Part shown: positions 27,585-36,931 of the stretch, piece by piece | Numbering within the stretch: the first letter of the stretch is position 1 | How the letters are laid out: every line of letters begins with the position of its first letter | Assembly: GCF_004769525.1 (NCBI RefSeq) | Contig: NZ_RQFT01000012.1 | Coordinates: 212,501-276,500 of the forward strand | Source: Leptospira bouyouniensis | GTDB taxonomy: Bacteria > Spirochaetota > Leptospiria > Leptospirales > Leptospiraceae | Reading direction: 5' to 3' | DNA: 64,000 nucleotides | The notes under the pieces: model-generated | Database searches by the model: none | What the model was told of the DNA's origin: nothing | Seen by the model: the letters and a program-made list of their open reading frames with translations, nothing else | Translations under genes and position numbers: made by a program

Positions 27585-28907
27585 ATGAAACAATATTTAG
27601 TTTTGATTTCCGCTGTCTATTTGATAGCAAACGCTTCCTTATTTAGTGAAACCATTCTCTTTAAATCTGGAGAAAAAGTAGAAGGATCCGTTTTATCACA
27701 AGATAAGGATTCAGTGACGATCAAACTGGCAGATGGATATACAAAAGTGTATCCAAAGTCATTGATCCAAAAAGTTTTTTATGGACGGAAATCGGAATCA
27801 ACTACTCTGAAAAAGGAACCACAAATTTCAGAAAAAGAAAAGAAACTCAAAGAAGAAAAAGAACTCGCATTGAAACAAAAGCAAGAGGAAGAAAATCTCA
27901 AAGTCAAGGAAACAAATCAGAAAAAACGTGAGGAACAACTTGCGAATGCGAAACGACATTATTTAGAAGGATCCTTGGGATTGGGGAGTGGAGAGAGCCA
28001 ATCGGAGCTCCGACCTTTCTTTCAAACCATCCAGTACGCTGGACTTCTTTTTAGTGGGAGTGGTCAAGCTGAGCTTCAATCTACACCATACAAAACTAAA
28101 AACCAAACTGCCACAGTACGTTTGTTTTACGCTTGGGACCGTTTCACCATTGAAGTTCGAGGAACAGGGGCTAAAGGAAATTTAGATATTGGTGGTGTTC
28201 AGACACTTGCTTTTGGGAGTGGAGGTGGCTCTTCCTCCACTTCAGACAAAACGACAAATGTACTCTTCGGGAACGGTGATACAAAATTTCAAAAACTTTC
28301 TACTCGGGTCGGTTTTTCTCCATACCCACACCCTGTGTTAGACCTACAAATTTTGGGAGGGCTGGAAAGGATTTGGACTAAGAGCATCCATGAAGTTGAT
28401 AGTCTTGGTGGAATGACTGCAACAGGAATGAATCCCAATCGAATCAGTTACAGGAATACAACTAGTTCTCTTAAAGGTTATAGTTTAGGAATTGGATTCG
28501 AATGGAAATTTTTGGAAAGGTTTTCTTTACAAGGTCAGGTTTTGTATTTGGATATGCAGGGCCCATCTTCCTTGCGAAGTAATGAATTTCGAATTGATTC
28601 CACTTCTTTTCGCTACGGTCAAAATGGTCTAGACTACCAATGGAAATCTACTGGAACTGAAGTGAATGTGAAATTCACAACCAAGATTAAAGATGATTTC
28701 AGTGTATTCGTGGAAGCAAGCAATATGACCCTGAATAACAAATTACAGTCAGGTTATATTACAGAAAACGATGGTCGGGGAAATTCTGATCCCTCCCAAA
28801 TATTACTAAGCTTTTATGGACCAAAAATCTTAATTCCGATGTTGTATGATTCAAAAACAAGTTTGAGTTATATTCAAGTTGGTGCCAATTATCGTTTTAA
28901 TTTCTAA
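27585..28907 (+). CDS. Predicted outer-membrane beta-barrel with coiled-coil N-terminus
   Basis: 440 residues from ATG 27585 (the frame opens at TTG 27462, but the signal peptide LVLISAVYLIANASLFSE fits the later start). A small SH3-like segment follows (ILFKSGEKVEGSVLSQDKDS), then a charged, coiled-coil-like stretch at about 80-125 rich in Lys and Glu. From about 130 alternating beta-strands suggest a barrel (LEGSLGLGSGESQSEL, GFEWKFLERFSLQGQVLYLD, SYIQVGANYRFNF), ending in Phe as outer-membrane proteins do. No substrate can be named. Confidence 0.65.
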   Translation: MKQYLVLISAVYLIANASLFSETILFKSGEKVEGSVLSQDKDSVTIKLADGYTKVYPKSLIQKVFYGRKSESTTLKKEPQISEKEKKLKEEKELALKQKQEEENLKVKETNQKKREEQLANAKRHYLEGSLGLGSGESQSELRPFFQTIQYAGLLFSGSGQAELQSTPYKTKNQTATVRLFYAWDRFTIEVRGTGAKGNLDIGGVQTLAFGSGGGSSSTSDKTTNVLFGNGDTKFQKLSTRVGFSPYPHPVLDLQILGGLERIWTKSIHEVDSLGGMTATGMNPNRISYRNTTSSLKGYSLGIGFEWKFLERFSLQGQVLYLDMQGPSSLRSNEFRIDSTSFRYGQNGLDYQWKSTGTEVNVKFTTKIKDDFSVFVEASNMTLNNKLQSGYITENDGRGNSDPSQILLSFYGPKILIPMLYDSKTSLSYIQVGANYRFNF

Positions 28908-29035
28908 TTAGAAAAGCCAATAAACAATACAATTTGCTACAATTTGAATAGAGATTTTAGCAATTTACGTAAATAAGATGTAATAATTTATTGCCTGCTA
29001 ATGAGAATTAAATTAATATCTAAATTAGCTTCCAA

Positions 29036-29983
29036 ATGAATTTGAAGAGACAACGATTTTTAAATCTATTCTTAATTTTTTGTTTGTTGGTAGTCAACGT
29101 CGAAGATTGCAAACAATTAGAAACGAATAACCTTTGTGATCCAAATTCTGATTCTTTCAAAGAAGTCCAAGTTTTAAAGATCATTACAAAAGACAGTTCT
29201 CCTATTTGTGGTAAGGATTATATTTCAACCATTATACCTTATACAATATCAGGTTCAGTAACTGGATTAATCAGTTCTGGTTTAAAACTATCTCTCAACG
29301 AAATCATCTTGTTATCAGTTGAAAACGGTAGCAAAAATTTTTATTTTATGAATGTACTAACAAGTGGATCTTCCTATTCTGTAAGAGTTGCCAATCAACC
29401 TGCTGGTTTTCTATGTTCAATTTCCAACGGTGATGGAATTGTTAAAAATTCAGATGTGAACTCAGTTTCCGTTTCTTGTGCACCTACATGCAATCCATGT
29501 AACCTTTTCTTAACAAATTCAGGATACCCACCGAACCCAGGAAGTGCGAAAAATTTTGATGCTAATTGTGCGGCGGATGCAAATTATCCTGGAACAGGAA
29601 TTTTTAAAGCAATGGTTGTCGATGGTGTAACCAGAAACGCTTCAGTTTCAGCCAATGCGGGAGATGGACAAATTGATTGGGTTTTTGCACCAAATCGAAC
29701 GTATCGCCAATCAGAAGGTATCATTGCAACGACGAATTCTGTGGGTTTATTCGTAACTGCTTTGTCGATCAGATTCTCAGTCAATTCAAAATACTGGACT
29801 GGACTGAATAGCAATTGGACAACAAATACTACGAACACTTGTGACTTATGGAGAAGTAATACTGGATCCTTTACGGGAGTGATGGGCCAAGGGAATTCTA
29901 CTTTGATTGCAGACATTACTTCAGGTTGGACTCCTGATCCATGTAATTTAAGTAACCAACAACTAATTTGTGTTGAACAATAA
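29036..29983 (+). CDS. DUF1554-domain lipoprotein, paralogue of the gene at 4982
   Basis: 315 residues. The signal peptide FLNLFLIFCLLVVNVEDC gives a lipobox Cys25. As in the first copy, NLCDPNSDSF is followed by a beta domain (TISGSVTGLISSGLKLSLNE) and the DUF1554 core: CNLFLTNSGYPPNPGSAKNF, NYPGTGIFKAMVVDGVTRNA, GDGQIDWVFAPN and the last residues LICVEQ. Six or more Cys are shared in position between the copies, consistent with extracytoplasmic disulfides. The function of the family is unknown. It is separated from neighbours by 130 and 30 bases and appears monocistronic. Confidence 0.85.
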   Translation: MNLKRQRFLNLFLIFCLLVVNVEDCKQLETNNLCDPNSDSFKEVQVLKIITKDSSPICGKDYISTIIPYTISGSVTGLISSGLKLSLNEIILLSVENGSKNFYFMNVLTSGSSYSVRVANQPAGFLCSISNGDGIVKNSDVNSVSVSCAPTCNPCNLFLTNSGYPPNPGSAKNFDANCAADANYPGTGIFKAMVVDGVTRNASVSANAGDGQIDWVFAPNRTYRQSEGIIATTNSVGLFVTALSIRFSVNSKYWTGLNSNWTTNTTNTCDLWRSNTGSFTGVMGQGNSTLIADITSGWTPDPCNLSNQQLICVEQ

Positions 29984-30012
29984 TAATTTATCTAAATGAC
30001 GCCTTTCCTCTG

Positions 30013-30912
30013 TTAACGGGTGATGGATTCTGTTTGCAATTTCCACTTCTCTGCAGATTTTAAAATTTCTTCGGCAAGCATGGCAAGTCCAGGTCCAGAT
30101 TTTTTACGATAACAGAGATAAAATTTCCTTTCTGCATTCCAGGCTTCGAAATTAATTTTTTTTAGATTGGGATTCATAGAATATTCGGATAAAAAACCAA
30201 TTCCTAATCCTGCTTCCAAAGATTTGATCACAGATTCTACACTTCTTAGTTCCATCGCAATGTTGGGGCCATAATCTTTTGAAAACGATTTGATCTTTTT
30301 CTCAACTGCTTTTCTAAGAGCGGAACCCGGGTGGAAAAATACGATTGGTTGTTTTTTTAAGTCCTCAATTTTTATTTTCTTTTTTAGAAAGATCGGATGA
30401 TCTTTTGCGGCACAAGGAAAGATTTGATCAGATAAAAATTCAATCACATTCAGACTAGGTTCTGTAATGGGACCTGTCAAAATTCCAAGATCTACTTCTC
30501 CCTTTAACACAGAGTTTTTCGTTTCGCTTGCATCTCCTTCTCTCACAGAAAGAGATAGTCCCTTTCTTTTATTTAGGATTTCTTTCAAAATTTGAGGTAA
30601 AATCCATGCAGATACGGTTCCTCCTGCTGAAATGGAAAAGTTCCCTTTCAGATCATTTTCTTTAGAAAAACCAATTTGAATTTCTTCCCATAATGCTTTT
30701 AATCTAATCGAATATTGATAGAACCTTTCGCCTTCGTGTGTTAGTCGAACCGACCGCCCACCTCTTTCTAAAACAATGACACCTAATTCTTTTTCTAATA
30801 AAAATATTTGTCTGGAGAGGGCGGGTTGCGTTAATCCCAGTCGCATTGCTGCTTTTTGGAATGTACCTGATTCTGAAATTTCTAAAAAGTAAACGATTTG
30901 TCTGAATTCCAT
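30013..30912 (-). CDS. LysR-family transcriptional regulator, probably of leuCD
   Basis: 299 residues, usual LysR length. The N-terminal helix-turn-helix is intact: MEFRQIVYFLEISESGTFQK, AAMRLGLTQPALSRQIFLLE, LGVIVLERGGRSVRLTHEGE. The effector domain follows from about residue 90 (ISAGGTVSAWILPQILKE, VDLGILTGPITEPS, IVFFHPGSALRKAVEKKI). It is divergent from leuC with 91 bases between starts and a LysR-type box in between, the classic arrangement of a LysR regulator with its target operon. Control by a leucine-pathway intermediate is inferred. Confidence 0.9.
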   Translation of the reverse strand: MEFRQIVYFLEISESGTFQKAAMRLGLTQPALSRQIFLLEKELGVIVLERGGRSVRLTHEGERFYQYSIRLKALWEEIQIGFSKENDLKGNFSISAGGTVSAWILPQILKEILNKRKGLSLSVREGDASETKNSVLKGEVDLGILTGPITEPSLNVIEFLSDQIFPCAAKDHPIFLKKKIKIEDLKKQPIVFFHPGSALRKAVEKKIKSFSKDYGPNIAMELRSVESVIKSLEAGLGIGFLSEYSMNPNLKKINFEAWNAERKFYLCYRKKSGPGLAMLAEEILKSAEKWKLQTESITR

Positions 30913-30919
30913 ATGACAT

Positions 30920-30934
30920 ATAACAATTAGTTAT
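30920..30934. promoter_or_regulatory. LysR-type box between the LysR gene and leuC
   Basis: ATAAC-AATTA-GTTAT, a perfect dyad that fits the T-N11-A consensus of LysR regulators. It sits eight bases upstream of the LysR start and about 70 bases upstream of leuC. Binding by the adjacent LysR protein is an inference. Confidence 0.5.
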
Positions 30935-31003
30935 AGATTATATAAAACCAATTTATTTGCATTATATTAATAAATTTGATACTCTTTTTACCAAGAGGAA
31001 AAT

Positions 31004-32407
31004 ATGGGACAAACTCTATACGACAAAATTTGGGAAAGCCATCGAATCGTTGAGAATTCAGACTCGGAATCTATTTTATTTGTGGATCGCCATATCTTAC
31101 ATGAAGTGACTTCCGCCCAAGCATTCGAAGGATTAAGAAGTAAAAAAAGAAATGTAAGAAGGAAGGATCTCACCTTAGGAGTTGTGGATCATAATGTTTC
31201 TACAAAAGATCGTAAAAATAGAGACGCTGCAGGACAAATCTCCCGTTTGCAGATTGATAAAATGGAAAAAAACTGTAAGGATTTTGGAATCCGTTTGTTT
31301 GGTCCAGAAGATCCAGAACAAGGGATTGTACATGTATTAGGCCCTGAATTAGGATTCACAATTCCTGGATCCGTGATTGTATGTGGAGATTCTCATACTG
31401 CGACACATGGCGCCTTTGGTGCTTTGGCATTTGGTATCGGAACAAGTGAAGTTGAACATGTGCTCGCGACACAAACTCTTAAACAGGCAAAAACAAAATC
31501 AATGTCGATTCGGTTTGTTGGGAGACCTGGATTTGGAATCACTTCAAAGGATGTAGTCCTTGCTCTCATCAATAAGATGGGAACATCAGGAGGAAAAGGA
31601 TACACAATTGAATATTCCGGTGAATGGATACGTTCTCTTTCGATGGAAGGGAGAATGACACTTTGTAATATGAGTATCGAAGCGGGTGCAAGGGCAAGTC
31701 TCGTTTCACCAGACCAAATCACATTTGATTATTTGAAAGATAGAAAACTAATTCCGAAAGGTGAGAATTTTCAAAAAGCAATCAAATATTGGAAAACATT
31801 TTTTACCGATCATGATGCAGTTTTCGATGAGATGATCGAATTTGATATTTCTAAAATAGAACCGCAGGTCACCTGGGGAACAAATCCTTCTCAAACTATT
31901 TCCATCGATGGAGTGATCCCTAATCCAGAAGATTTAGAAGATATTCGAGCAAGAGAAACTGCAAAGAATGCTTTGGCGTATATGGATTTAAAACCAGGCA
32001 CTCCCATTTCTGAAATTAGAATTGATAGGGTATTCATAGGTTCCTGCACAAATGCAAGGATAGAAGATTTACGATCTGCTGCAGAAGTAGCAAAAGGAAA
32101 AAAAATCCATCCCGATGTGCAAGCATTGGTGGTTCCAGGTTCAGGAACCGTGAAACGTCAAGCAGAATCAGAAGGATTGGATCAAATTTTCAAAGAAGCT
32201 GGATTCGAATGGAGAGAGCCAGGTTGTTCTCTATGCCTTGCTATGAACGACGATGTTTTAAGACCAGGTGAAAGATGTGCATCCACTTCTAACCGTAACT
32301 TCGAAGGGAGGCAAGGAAGGGGAGGCAGAACTCATTTAGTCAGCCCTTCCATGGCAGTCGCGGCAGCAGTGACAGGAAAATTTACAGATGTGAGGAATTT
32401 GGTATGA
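31004..32407 (+). CDS. leuC: 3-isopropylmalate dehydratase large subunit
   Basis: 467 residues, normal length for LeuC. It catalyses, with LeuD, the isomerisation of 2- to 3-isopropylmalate in leucine synthesis, in the cytoplasm. Motifs: [15 protein letters not shown] at the N-terminus, [20 protein letters not shown], the [4Fe-4S] Cys ligands in [15 protein letters not shown] and [13 protein letters not shown], and [20 protein letters not shown]. The start has GAGGAAA just upstream. Its stop overlaps the leuD start (ATGA), so the pair is translationally coupled. Confidence 0.97.
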   Translation: MGQTLYDKIWESHRIVENSDSESILFVDRHILHEVTSAQAFEGLRSKKRNVRRKDLTLGVVDHNVSTKDRKNRDAAGQISRLQIDKMEKNCKDFGIRLFGPEDPEQGIVHVLGPELGFTIPGSVIVCGDSHTATHGAFGALAFGIGTSEVEHVLATQTLKQAKTKSMSIRFVGRPGFGITSKDVVLALINKMGTSGGKGYTIEYSGEWIRSLSMEGRMTLCNMSIEAGARASLVSPDQITFDYLKDRKLIPKGENFQKAIKYWKTFFTDHDAVFDEMIEFDISKIEPQVTWGTNPSQTISIDGVIPNPEDLEDIRARETAKNALAYMDLKPGTPISEIRIDRVFIGSCTNARIEDLRSAAEVAKGKKIHPDVQALVVPGSGTVKRQAESEGLDQIFKEAGFEWREPGCSLCLAMNDDVLRPGERCASTSNRNFEGRQGRGGRTHLVSPSMAVAAAVTGKFTDVRNLV

Positions 32408-33030
32408 GCGTACAAAATTGGACAATCCATTCTGGAGTTGCTGTTTCAATCCCGAGAGAAGATATTGATACGGACCAAATACTTCCTAAACAATTTATGA
32501 AATTGATTGATAAGAAGGGTTTTGGAATCCATTTGTTTCATGATTGGAGATATTTAGACTTAGAAGGAAAAATTCCGAATCCAGAATTCATTTTGAACCA
32601 AGAAGGGTTTACGAATGTTAGTGTGCTAATCGCTGGAAAAAATTTCGGATGTGGCTCGAGTAGAGAACATGCACCTTGGGCTCTTTCTGATTTCGGATTC
32701 AGAGCAATTTTAGCCCCATCATTTGCTGATATCTTTTCGATTAATTCTGCAAAGAATGGGATCGCACTTGTTTGTTTGAAAGAAGAAGAAATTTCCTTTC
32801 TCCATGATTGGGTTTCAAAAAATCCAGGATCACAAGTTAAGATCAATTTAGAAACGTTGGAAGTAGAAGCGGGAGAACAAACATTCTTTTTCCAATTAGA
32901 TACTGCTTCAGTGAATCGGATCCGAAATGGCTGGGATGATATTGATATTACTTTAAAAAATGCAAAGGAAATTTTGGAATTCGAAAGGATACGAAAAAAA
33001 GAACAATCGTTTTTGGAGGTGCAATGGTGA
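32404..33030 (+). CDS. leuD: 3-isopropylmalate dehydratase small subunit
   Basis: 208 residues, normal for LeuD. Motifs: [20 protein letters not shown] near the N-terminus and [20 protein letters not shown], followed by [19 protein letters not shown]. It forms the dehydratase with LeuC and starts in the ATGA overlap with it. The last codons contain GGAGG, a ribosome-binding site for a gene that is no longer there in intact form (see 33024-33062). No conventional terminator follows; a GC-rich repeat starts 20 bases after the stop. Confidence 0.96.
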   Translation: MSVQNWTIHSGVAVSIPREDIDTDQILPKQFMKLIDKKGFGIHLFHDWRYLDLEGKIPNPEFILNQEGFTNVSVLIAGKNFGCGSSREHAPWALSDFGFRAILAPSFADIFSINSAKNGIALVCLKEEEISFLHDWVSKNPGSQVKINLETLEVEAGEQTFFFQLDTASVNRIRNGWDDIDITLKNAKEILEFERIRKKEQSFLEVQW

Positions 33031-33062
33031 TCTGTGTACTCGATTTTCTGCGAGAGGGATAG
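33024..33062 (+). pseudogene. 12-codon ORF with its own ribosome-binding site, cut by the repeat
   Basis: GGAGG within the end of leuD lies four bases before ATG 33024, which overlaps the leuD stop as ATGGTGA, a classic coupled start. The reading frame ([12 protein letters not shown]) ends at a TAG that belongs to the repeat element starting at 33050. It may be the start of a third operon gene destroyed by insertion or deletion, or a short leader peptide. Confidence 0.4.
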
Positions 33063-33119
33063 TAAGGGCGCGTTAGCGGTCGCTTTCTTGCGACCGAAGC
33101 CCTGAATAGCCCGGTCCCC
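33050..33119 (+). repeat. GC-rich structured intergenic repeat, copy 2
   Basis: 70 bases, second copy of the element at 9027-9094 in the same orientation, from GCGAGAGGGATAGTAAGGGC to TAGCCCGGTCCCC. It starts 20 bases after the leuD stop. The inner stem GGTCGC/GCGACC and the GGGC/GCCC stem are identical, while the loop has changed from AAATT to TTTCTT. Boundaries are sharp: sequence on both sides is unrelated between copies. Confidence 0.8.
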
Positions 33120-34206
33120 ATCTTATAACAGCTGTAAATTGTTATGAATCGATTGTTCTCCAGATTCTAAACTTTGGGGACTCGCTCCAGAAAAAATAGG
33201 AAAGAACTAAAGACACCAAATACTGAATACATGCTAAAGTTGAATCTGACTTTAATTTATCATAACGTGTGTTAGTAAAGTTAACTTTTTCAGATGTTTT
33301 AATCAGTTCAGGCGATGCACAAGAAGGATCACTGAATCTGGATTTGTTCAAGACACGAAAAAAATCGATTCCTTTCAAAAATTTATCAGAAAATTTCCCA
33401 CATCAGCAAGTGATTCAATTGCATACTCAATTAGATTCGATTTTAAAAGTATTTTGATGTCTTAATACCCAATTTTCTTTTTTATTTTTTCTTTCCCAAC
33501 GAAATGTCGTATCGATAATTCTATTTGGTGAGAATCTAAAATTGCGAAACAAACTTTTAGATTCCATCCTTTTTCGATGATGAAAAGATTGTGCGTTCGT
33601 ATATAATTGGCTTGTTGTTAATCTTGGCACCAATATTGAAATTCTAATTTACCTTAAGTGACATTTGTTTGAAGATTGCCAAAAATTTCAAGAATGCCAT
33701 TTTGAAAATCGGCAACCAAATTTATGTTAGTTTTTTTTTATCAATTTAATTTGAAATGGAATAAGGGTTCACACAAAGTGCCTCTTTTTTTCTGCTTATA
33801 GTTGAGGTTTTAATTGTATCATTTGAATTTTTTTTAGGGGAATAATCTAGATCATAAATACTATAAAATATTGAAGTCATCGAGCATCGATTCTGTGAGT
33901 CTGTGTTTCATCGATTTGTATGCTTATATTTTACTGGAATTTTTAGAGACATAATGTTTAGAAGAATCCACAAACCCCCGCCCGAGTTAGGGTGGAGGGG
34001 AGTGGCTCGTGGGCAGGTGGCTTTCCCCCGCTAACACAAATCGATCACTCTGTAAATGAGCTTTCCCAAAACCCAATTTTATTTTGAAATCATTTCGCCT
34101 TTTCGCAATCAAGGGATCTCTCGATTCGTAGATTGGATCAGATAGTAAACCAATTGGCTAACTTTTGTCATTGTCATGAATTCTGCCTTTGCTAATAGTT
34201 AACTAA
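33120..34206. other. Long intergenic region with decayed coding traces
   Basis: Almost 1.1 kb without an intact gene. Fragments on the plus strand read like protein in different frames: KELKTPNTEYMLKLNLTLIY near 33205, then VKLTFSDVLISSGDAQEGSL and FPHQQVIQLHTQLDSILKVF ending at 33457. They could be pieces of one lost gene but match nothing I know. A minus-strand frame at 33427-33633 is also open. A GC-rich block lies at 33975-34037. The rest is AT-rich. Confidence 0.45.
33975..34037. other. GC-rich, possibly structured block in AT-rich spacer
   Basis: From CCCCCGCCCGAGTTAGGG to CTTTCCCCCGCTAACAC the G+C is far above the flanks. GCCCGAG can pair with CTCGTGGGC (two extra bases) and GGGGA with TCCCC, giving a nested fold. 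Only one copy is in the window. It shares no sequence with the 9027/33050 repeat. Confidence 0.4.
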
Positions 34207-34914
34207 ATGGATAACTATCGAAATTCAGATTTAGTATTGTACCTACACCCGCTTGCTTCCTTTTGCCATAAGGTTCTTATCGCTTTATATGAAAACGGCA
34301 CGAAGTTTGAATCGAAGTTAGTCGACCTTTCAGATAACGATTCTCGGGATGAACTTTTGTCCCAGTGGTCTGTTGGAAAGATACCGATACTTCGAGACCG
34401 TTTGCGCAAGAAGACCATACCTGAAACGAGCATTATCATTGAGTATCTAGATATGAATTATCCGGGAAAAGTGAAACTTATACCAGATGACCCAAACTTG
34501 GTATTGGAAGTTAGGTTATGGGATCGTTTTTTTGATATGTATGTAAGTGATCCAATGCAAAAAATAGTTTTGGATCAAATTCGACCAAATGGTAAACATG
34601 ATCCATATGGAGTGGATCAGTCAATTACGAAGCTATCTATCGCCTATGGAATGTTAGAGGCACAATTAAACTCTAAAGAATTCATTGCTGGCGAATTTTT
34701 TAGTATGGCTGATTGTTCTGCGGTTCCTGCTTTGTTTTTTGCTGATACAATTCTTAGTTTTCGAAATGATTATCCTAAACTGACAAATTATTTTGAAAGA
34801 TTATTGAAAAGACATTCGGTGATGCGTACAATCGAAGAAGCGGAACCATATTTTCAATTTTATCCATTTTATGATAAAATACCAAAAAAATTTATAAAAA
34901 AACTATCTGAGTAA
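34207..34914 (+). CDS. Glutathione S-transferase family protein
   Basis: 235 residues. The N-terminal thioredoxin-like domain reads LVLYLHPLASFCHKVLIALY, VDLSDNDSRDELLSQWSVGK, IPILRDRL and TIPETSIIIEYLDMNYPGK, the last with the ETS/Ser segment that binds the gamma-glutamyl part of glutathione. The C-terminal helical domain contains FIAGEFFSMADCSAVPALFF, the usual GST fold-stabilising motif. It is a cytoplasmic detoxification or stress enzyme; its substrate is unknown. ArsR and AHSA1 genes follow on the same strand. Confidence 0.9.
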   Translation: MDNYRNSDLVLYLHPLASFCHKVLIALYENGTKFESKLVDLSDNDSRDELLSQWSVGKIPILRDRLRKKTIPETSIIIEYLDMNYPGKVKLIPDDPNLVLEVRLWDRFFDMYVSDPMQKIVLDQIRPNGKHDPYGVDQSITKLSIAYGMLEAQLNSKEFIAGEFFSMADCSAVPALFFADTILSFRNDYPKLTNYFERLLKRHSVMRTIEEAEPYFQFYPFYDKIPKKFIKKLSE

Positions 34915-34958
34915 TTTCATTTACTAGATCGAATCCAATACATTACACTAAGAACAAA

Positions 34959-35300
34959 ATGAATTCTCCAAATTTGGAAAGTATTTTTCATGCATTAGCT
35001 GATCGTAGTCGTTTGCAAATGGTCGAAAGACTGAGTAATGGACCTGCTTCAGTGAAAGAAATTGCCGAACCTTTCGGTATGGCACTCCCATCTATTTTAA
35101 AACATTTAAAAGTTTTGGAAGATGTTGGCATTGTCATATCACAAAAATCTGGTAGAGTCCGCACTTACCAATTGGATCCCAAAAATTTAATGGGAATCAA
35201 TGATTGGTTGGAAGAAAGAAAAAAAACTTGGAATCGTAATTTTGATCGATTAGGAAATTTTTTAATCGAATCATCTTTAGAAAATTCAGACGGAGGATAA
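34959..35300 (+). CDS. ArsR-family transcriptional regulator
   Basis: 113 residues with a winged helix: IFHALADRSRLQMVERLSNG, SVKEIAEPFGMALPSILKHL and KVLEDVGIVISQKSGRVRTY. No Cys-based metal site is present, which fits the ArsR subgroup paired with AHSA1 proteins rather than metal sensors. It lies 44 bases after the GST gene and one base before the AHSA1 start, so it forms an operon with the latter. It probably regulates its own operon. Confidence 0.92.
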   Translation: MNSPNLESIFHALADRSRLQMVERLSNGPASVKEIAEPFGMALPSILKHLKVLEDVGIVISQKSGRVRTYQLDPKNLMGINDWLEERKKTWNRNFDRLGNFLIESSLENSDGG

Positions 35301-35301
35301 A

Positions 35302-35781
35302 GTGAACACAAACCAAGTCACCATTTCTACATTTACTATCGAAAGAATTTTACCTAGTTCCAAAGATCGAGCATTTGCTGCATGGTCAAATAAAGAATCA
35401 AAACGAAGATGGTTTGCATGCCATGATGATTGGATTACTGCTGAATTTGAAATGGATTTTAAAGTGGGTGGAAAGGAGACGAATCTCGTTTTGACTCCAT
35501 CTGGGAGTCGGCATTCATTAGATGCTACTTATTATGACATTATACCGAATGAAAGAATTGTTTATGCATTTGGCATGTATGTAAATGGTATGAGAGTTTC
35601 CATTTCACTAGTAACAGTTTTATTTGAATCTATATTAGAAGCAAGAACACGTATGGTATTTACGGAACAGATTGTACTTTTGGATCCAACGGTAAAAGAC
35701 GGAACATCAAAAATAGAGATTCAAAGTCGTGAAAAAGGTACAAATGCAGGATTTGACCGATTAGTGAAAGAACTTTCATGA
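35302..35781 (+). CDS. SRPBCC/AHSA1-type ligand-binding protein
   Basis: 159 residues from GTG 35302, with GGAGG six bases upstream inside the end of the ArsR gene. The fold signature is FTIERILPSSKDRAFAAWSN, KRRWFACHDDWITAEFEMDF, KVGGKETNLV, and the last helix GTNAGFDRLVKELS. AHSA1-like proteins beside ArsR regulators are common in bacteria; they bind small hydrophobic molecules, but the ligand is unknown. Coupled to the ArsR gene, it is probably part of the same response as the GST. Confidence 0.9.
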   Translation: MNTNQVTISTFTIERILPSSKDRAFAAWSNKESKRRWFACHDDWITAEFEMDFKVGGKETNLVLTPSGSRHSLDATYYDIIPNERIVYAFGMYVNGMRVSISLVTVLFESILEARTRMVFTEQIVLLDPTVKDGTSKIEIQSREKGTNAGFDRLVKELS

Positions 35782-35812
35782 ATTCTCGAATCTCGTATAA
35801 TGATTCGTTTCG

Positions 35813-36931
35813 TTAATCAATTTGTTTGCTTTCTAGAAAATTTTTCTCGGAAAACACTTGGTTTCTTCCATTTTTTTTGGCTTTATATAAATACTCATCG
35901 GCTATGTTGATGATTGTCTCAGGATTTGAATTTTTATCTTTTAAAATTGAAAGACCAACACTGGTAGAACAATGGAATCGTTTCCCATTCGCATAGATTG
36001 AAAGGGAGTGAAAGTTTGTTCGTATTTTCTCTGCTACGATAATAGAACCATCTAGATCAGTATTGGGCAATAAAACAAGGAACTCTTCTCCTCCCCATCT
36101 GGCAGGAAAGTCTTGCTTGCGGAGAGAAGTTTTGAGGACTGTTGCAAATTCGATTAAAACTCGATCACCAATTTCATGTCCATAGGTATCATTGATTGAT
36201 TTAAAATGATCTAAATCAAATAAAAGAAAGGCAATGGGGTAGGGAGAAACACTTCGATGTTGTCTTGCCATTTCAATTTCCAAATTGGAAAAAAAAGATC
36301 GACGATTAGAAATTCCAGTCAATGGATCGGTCATAGCAATTGCCAAAAGTTTTTCATTCAAATCAGATAAAGAATAAAACAATTTGGAGACGATTTGGTT
36401 TACGATGAATGCACTCCCTCCCAGTAAGATAGAGGAAATAAAAATACTAAGAAGAGTTGGTTTCACGGGAGGCATTAGTATATTCACTAATGGCAATGCT
36501 TCGAAATATACTAAAAATCCCATGGAGCTAAACAACACAGTTGCAAGAAAGGCATTGTAAGTTCCGTAATTTCTATCAAGTGACATACTACTTAGGGCTA
36601 TTGATCCTAGGTATCCCAAAATAAAAAAGGAAGTAATATGACCTGTTCCATAAGCAAGAACCGTTAACCAAATTAAATCGAAGGTTGCCGGAATATAACC
36701 ACTCCACCAAAGTTCTTTTTCCACTAAAATTTCAAAATGAATCAAAAGATACCAAGTGATTGAAAACAAAAGATGAACTGAACCAATCGTGACAATCCAA
36801 GGCAGTTGGAAATGATAAAATACCAAAACCATAATCAGCGTGTACAAACAACGTGCTAAATTTGCTGTTTGAAATTTTTCAGTGGATTTTGAGTTTGCTT
36901 TATGATCAAGATTTTCGAGCGGTTGTACCAT
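35813..36931 (-). CDS. Membrane diguanylate cyclase (GGDEF)
   Basis: 372 residues. About six membrane helices fill residues 20-190, followed by a GGDEF domain: DPLTGISNRRSFFSNLEIEM, FLLFDLDHFKSINDTYGHEI, GGEEF at the active site, and STSVGLSI. An inhibitory RxxD site (RKQD) lies five residues before GGEEF, so product inhibition is likely. The protein should make c-di-GMP from two GTP in response to a membrane signal. It is alone on the minus strand, convergent with the AHSA1 gene. Confidence 0.93.
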   Translation of the reverse strand: MVQPLENLDHKANSKSTEKFQTANLARCLYTLIMVLVFYHFQLPWIVTIGSVHLLFSITWYLLIHFEILVEKELWWSGYIPATFDLIWLTVLAYGTGHITSFFILGYLGSIALSSMSLDRNYGTYNAFLATVLFSSMGFLVYFEALPLVNILMPPVKPTLLSIFISSILLGGSAFIVNQIVSKLFYSLSDLNEKLLAIAMTDPLTGISNRRSFFSNLEIEMARQHRSVSPYPIAFLLFDLDHFKSINDTYGHEIGDRVLIEFATVLKTSLRKQDFPARWGGEEFLVLLPNTDLDGSIIVAEKIRTNFHSLSIYANGKRFHCSTSVGLSILKDKNSNPETIINIADEYLYKAKKNGRNQVFSEKNFLESKQID

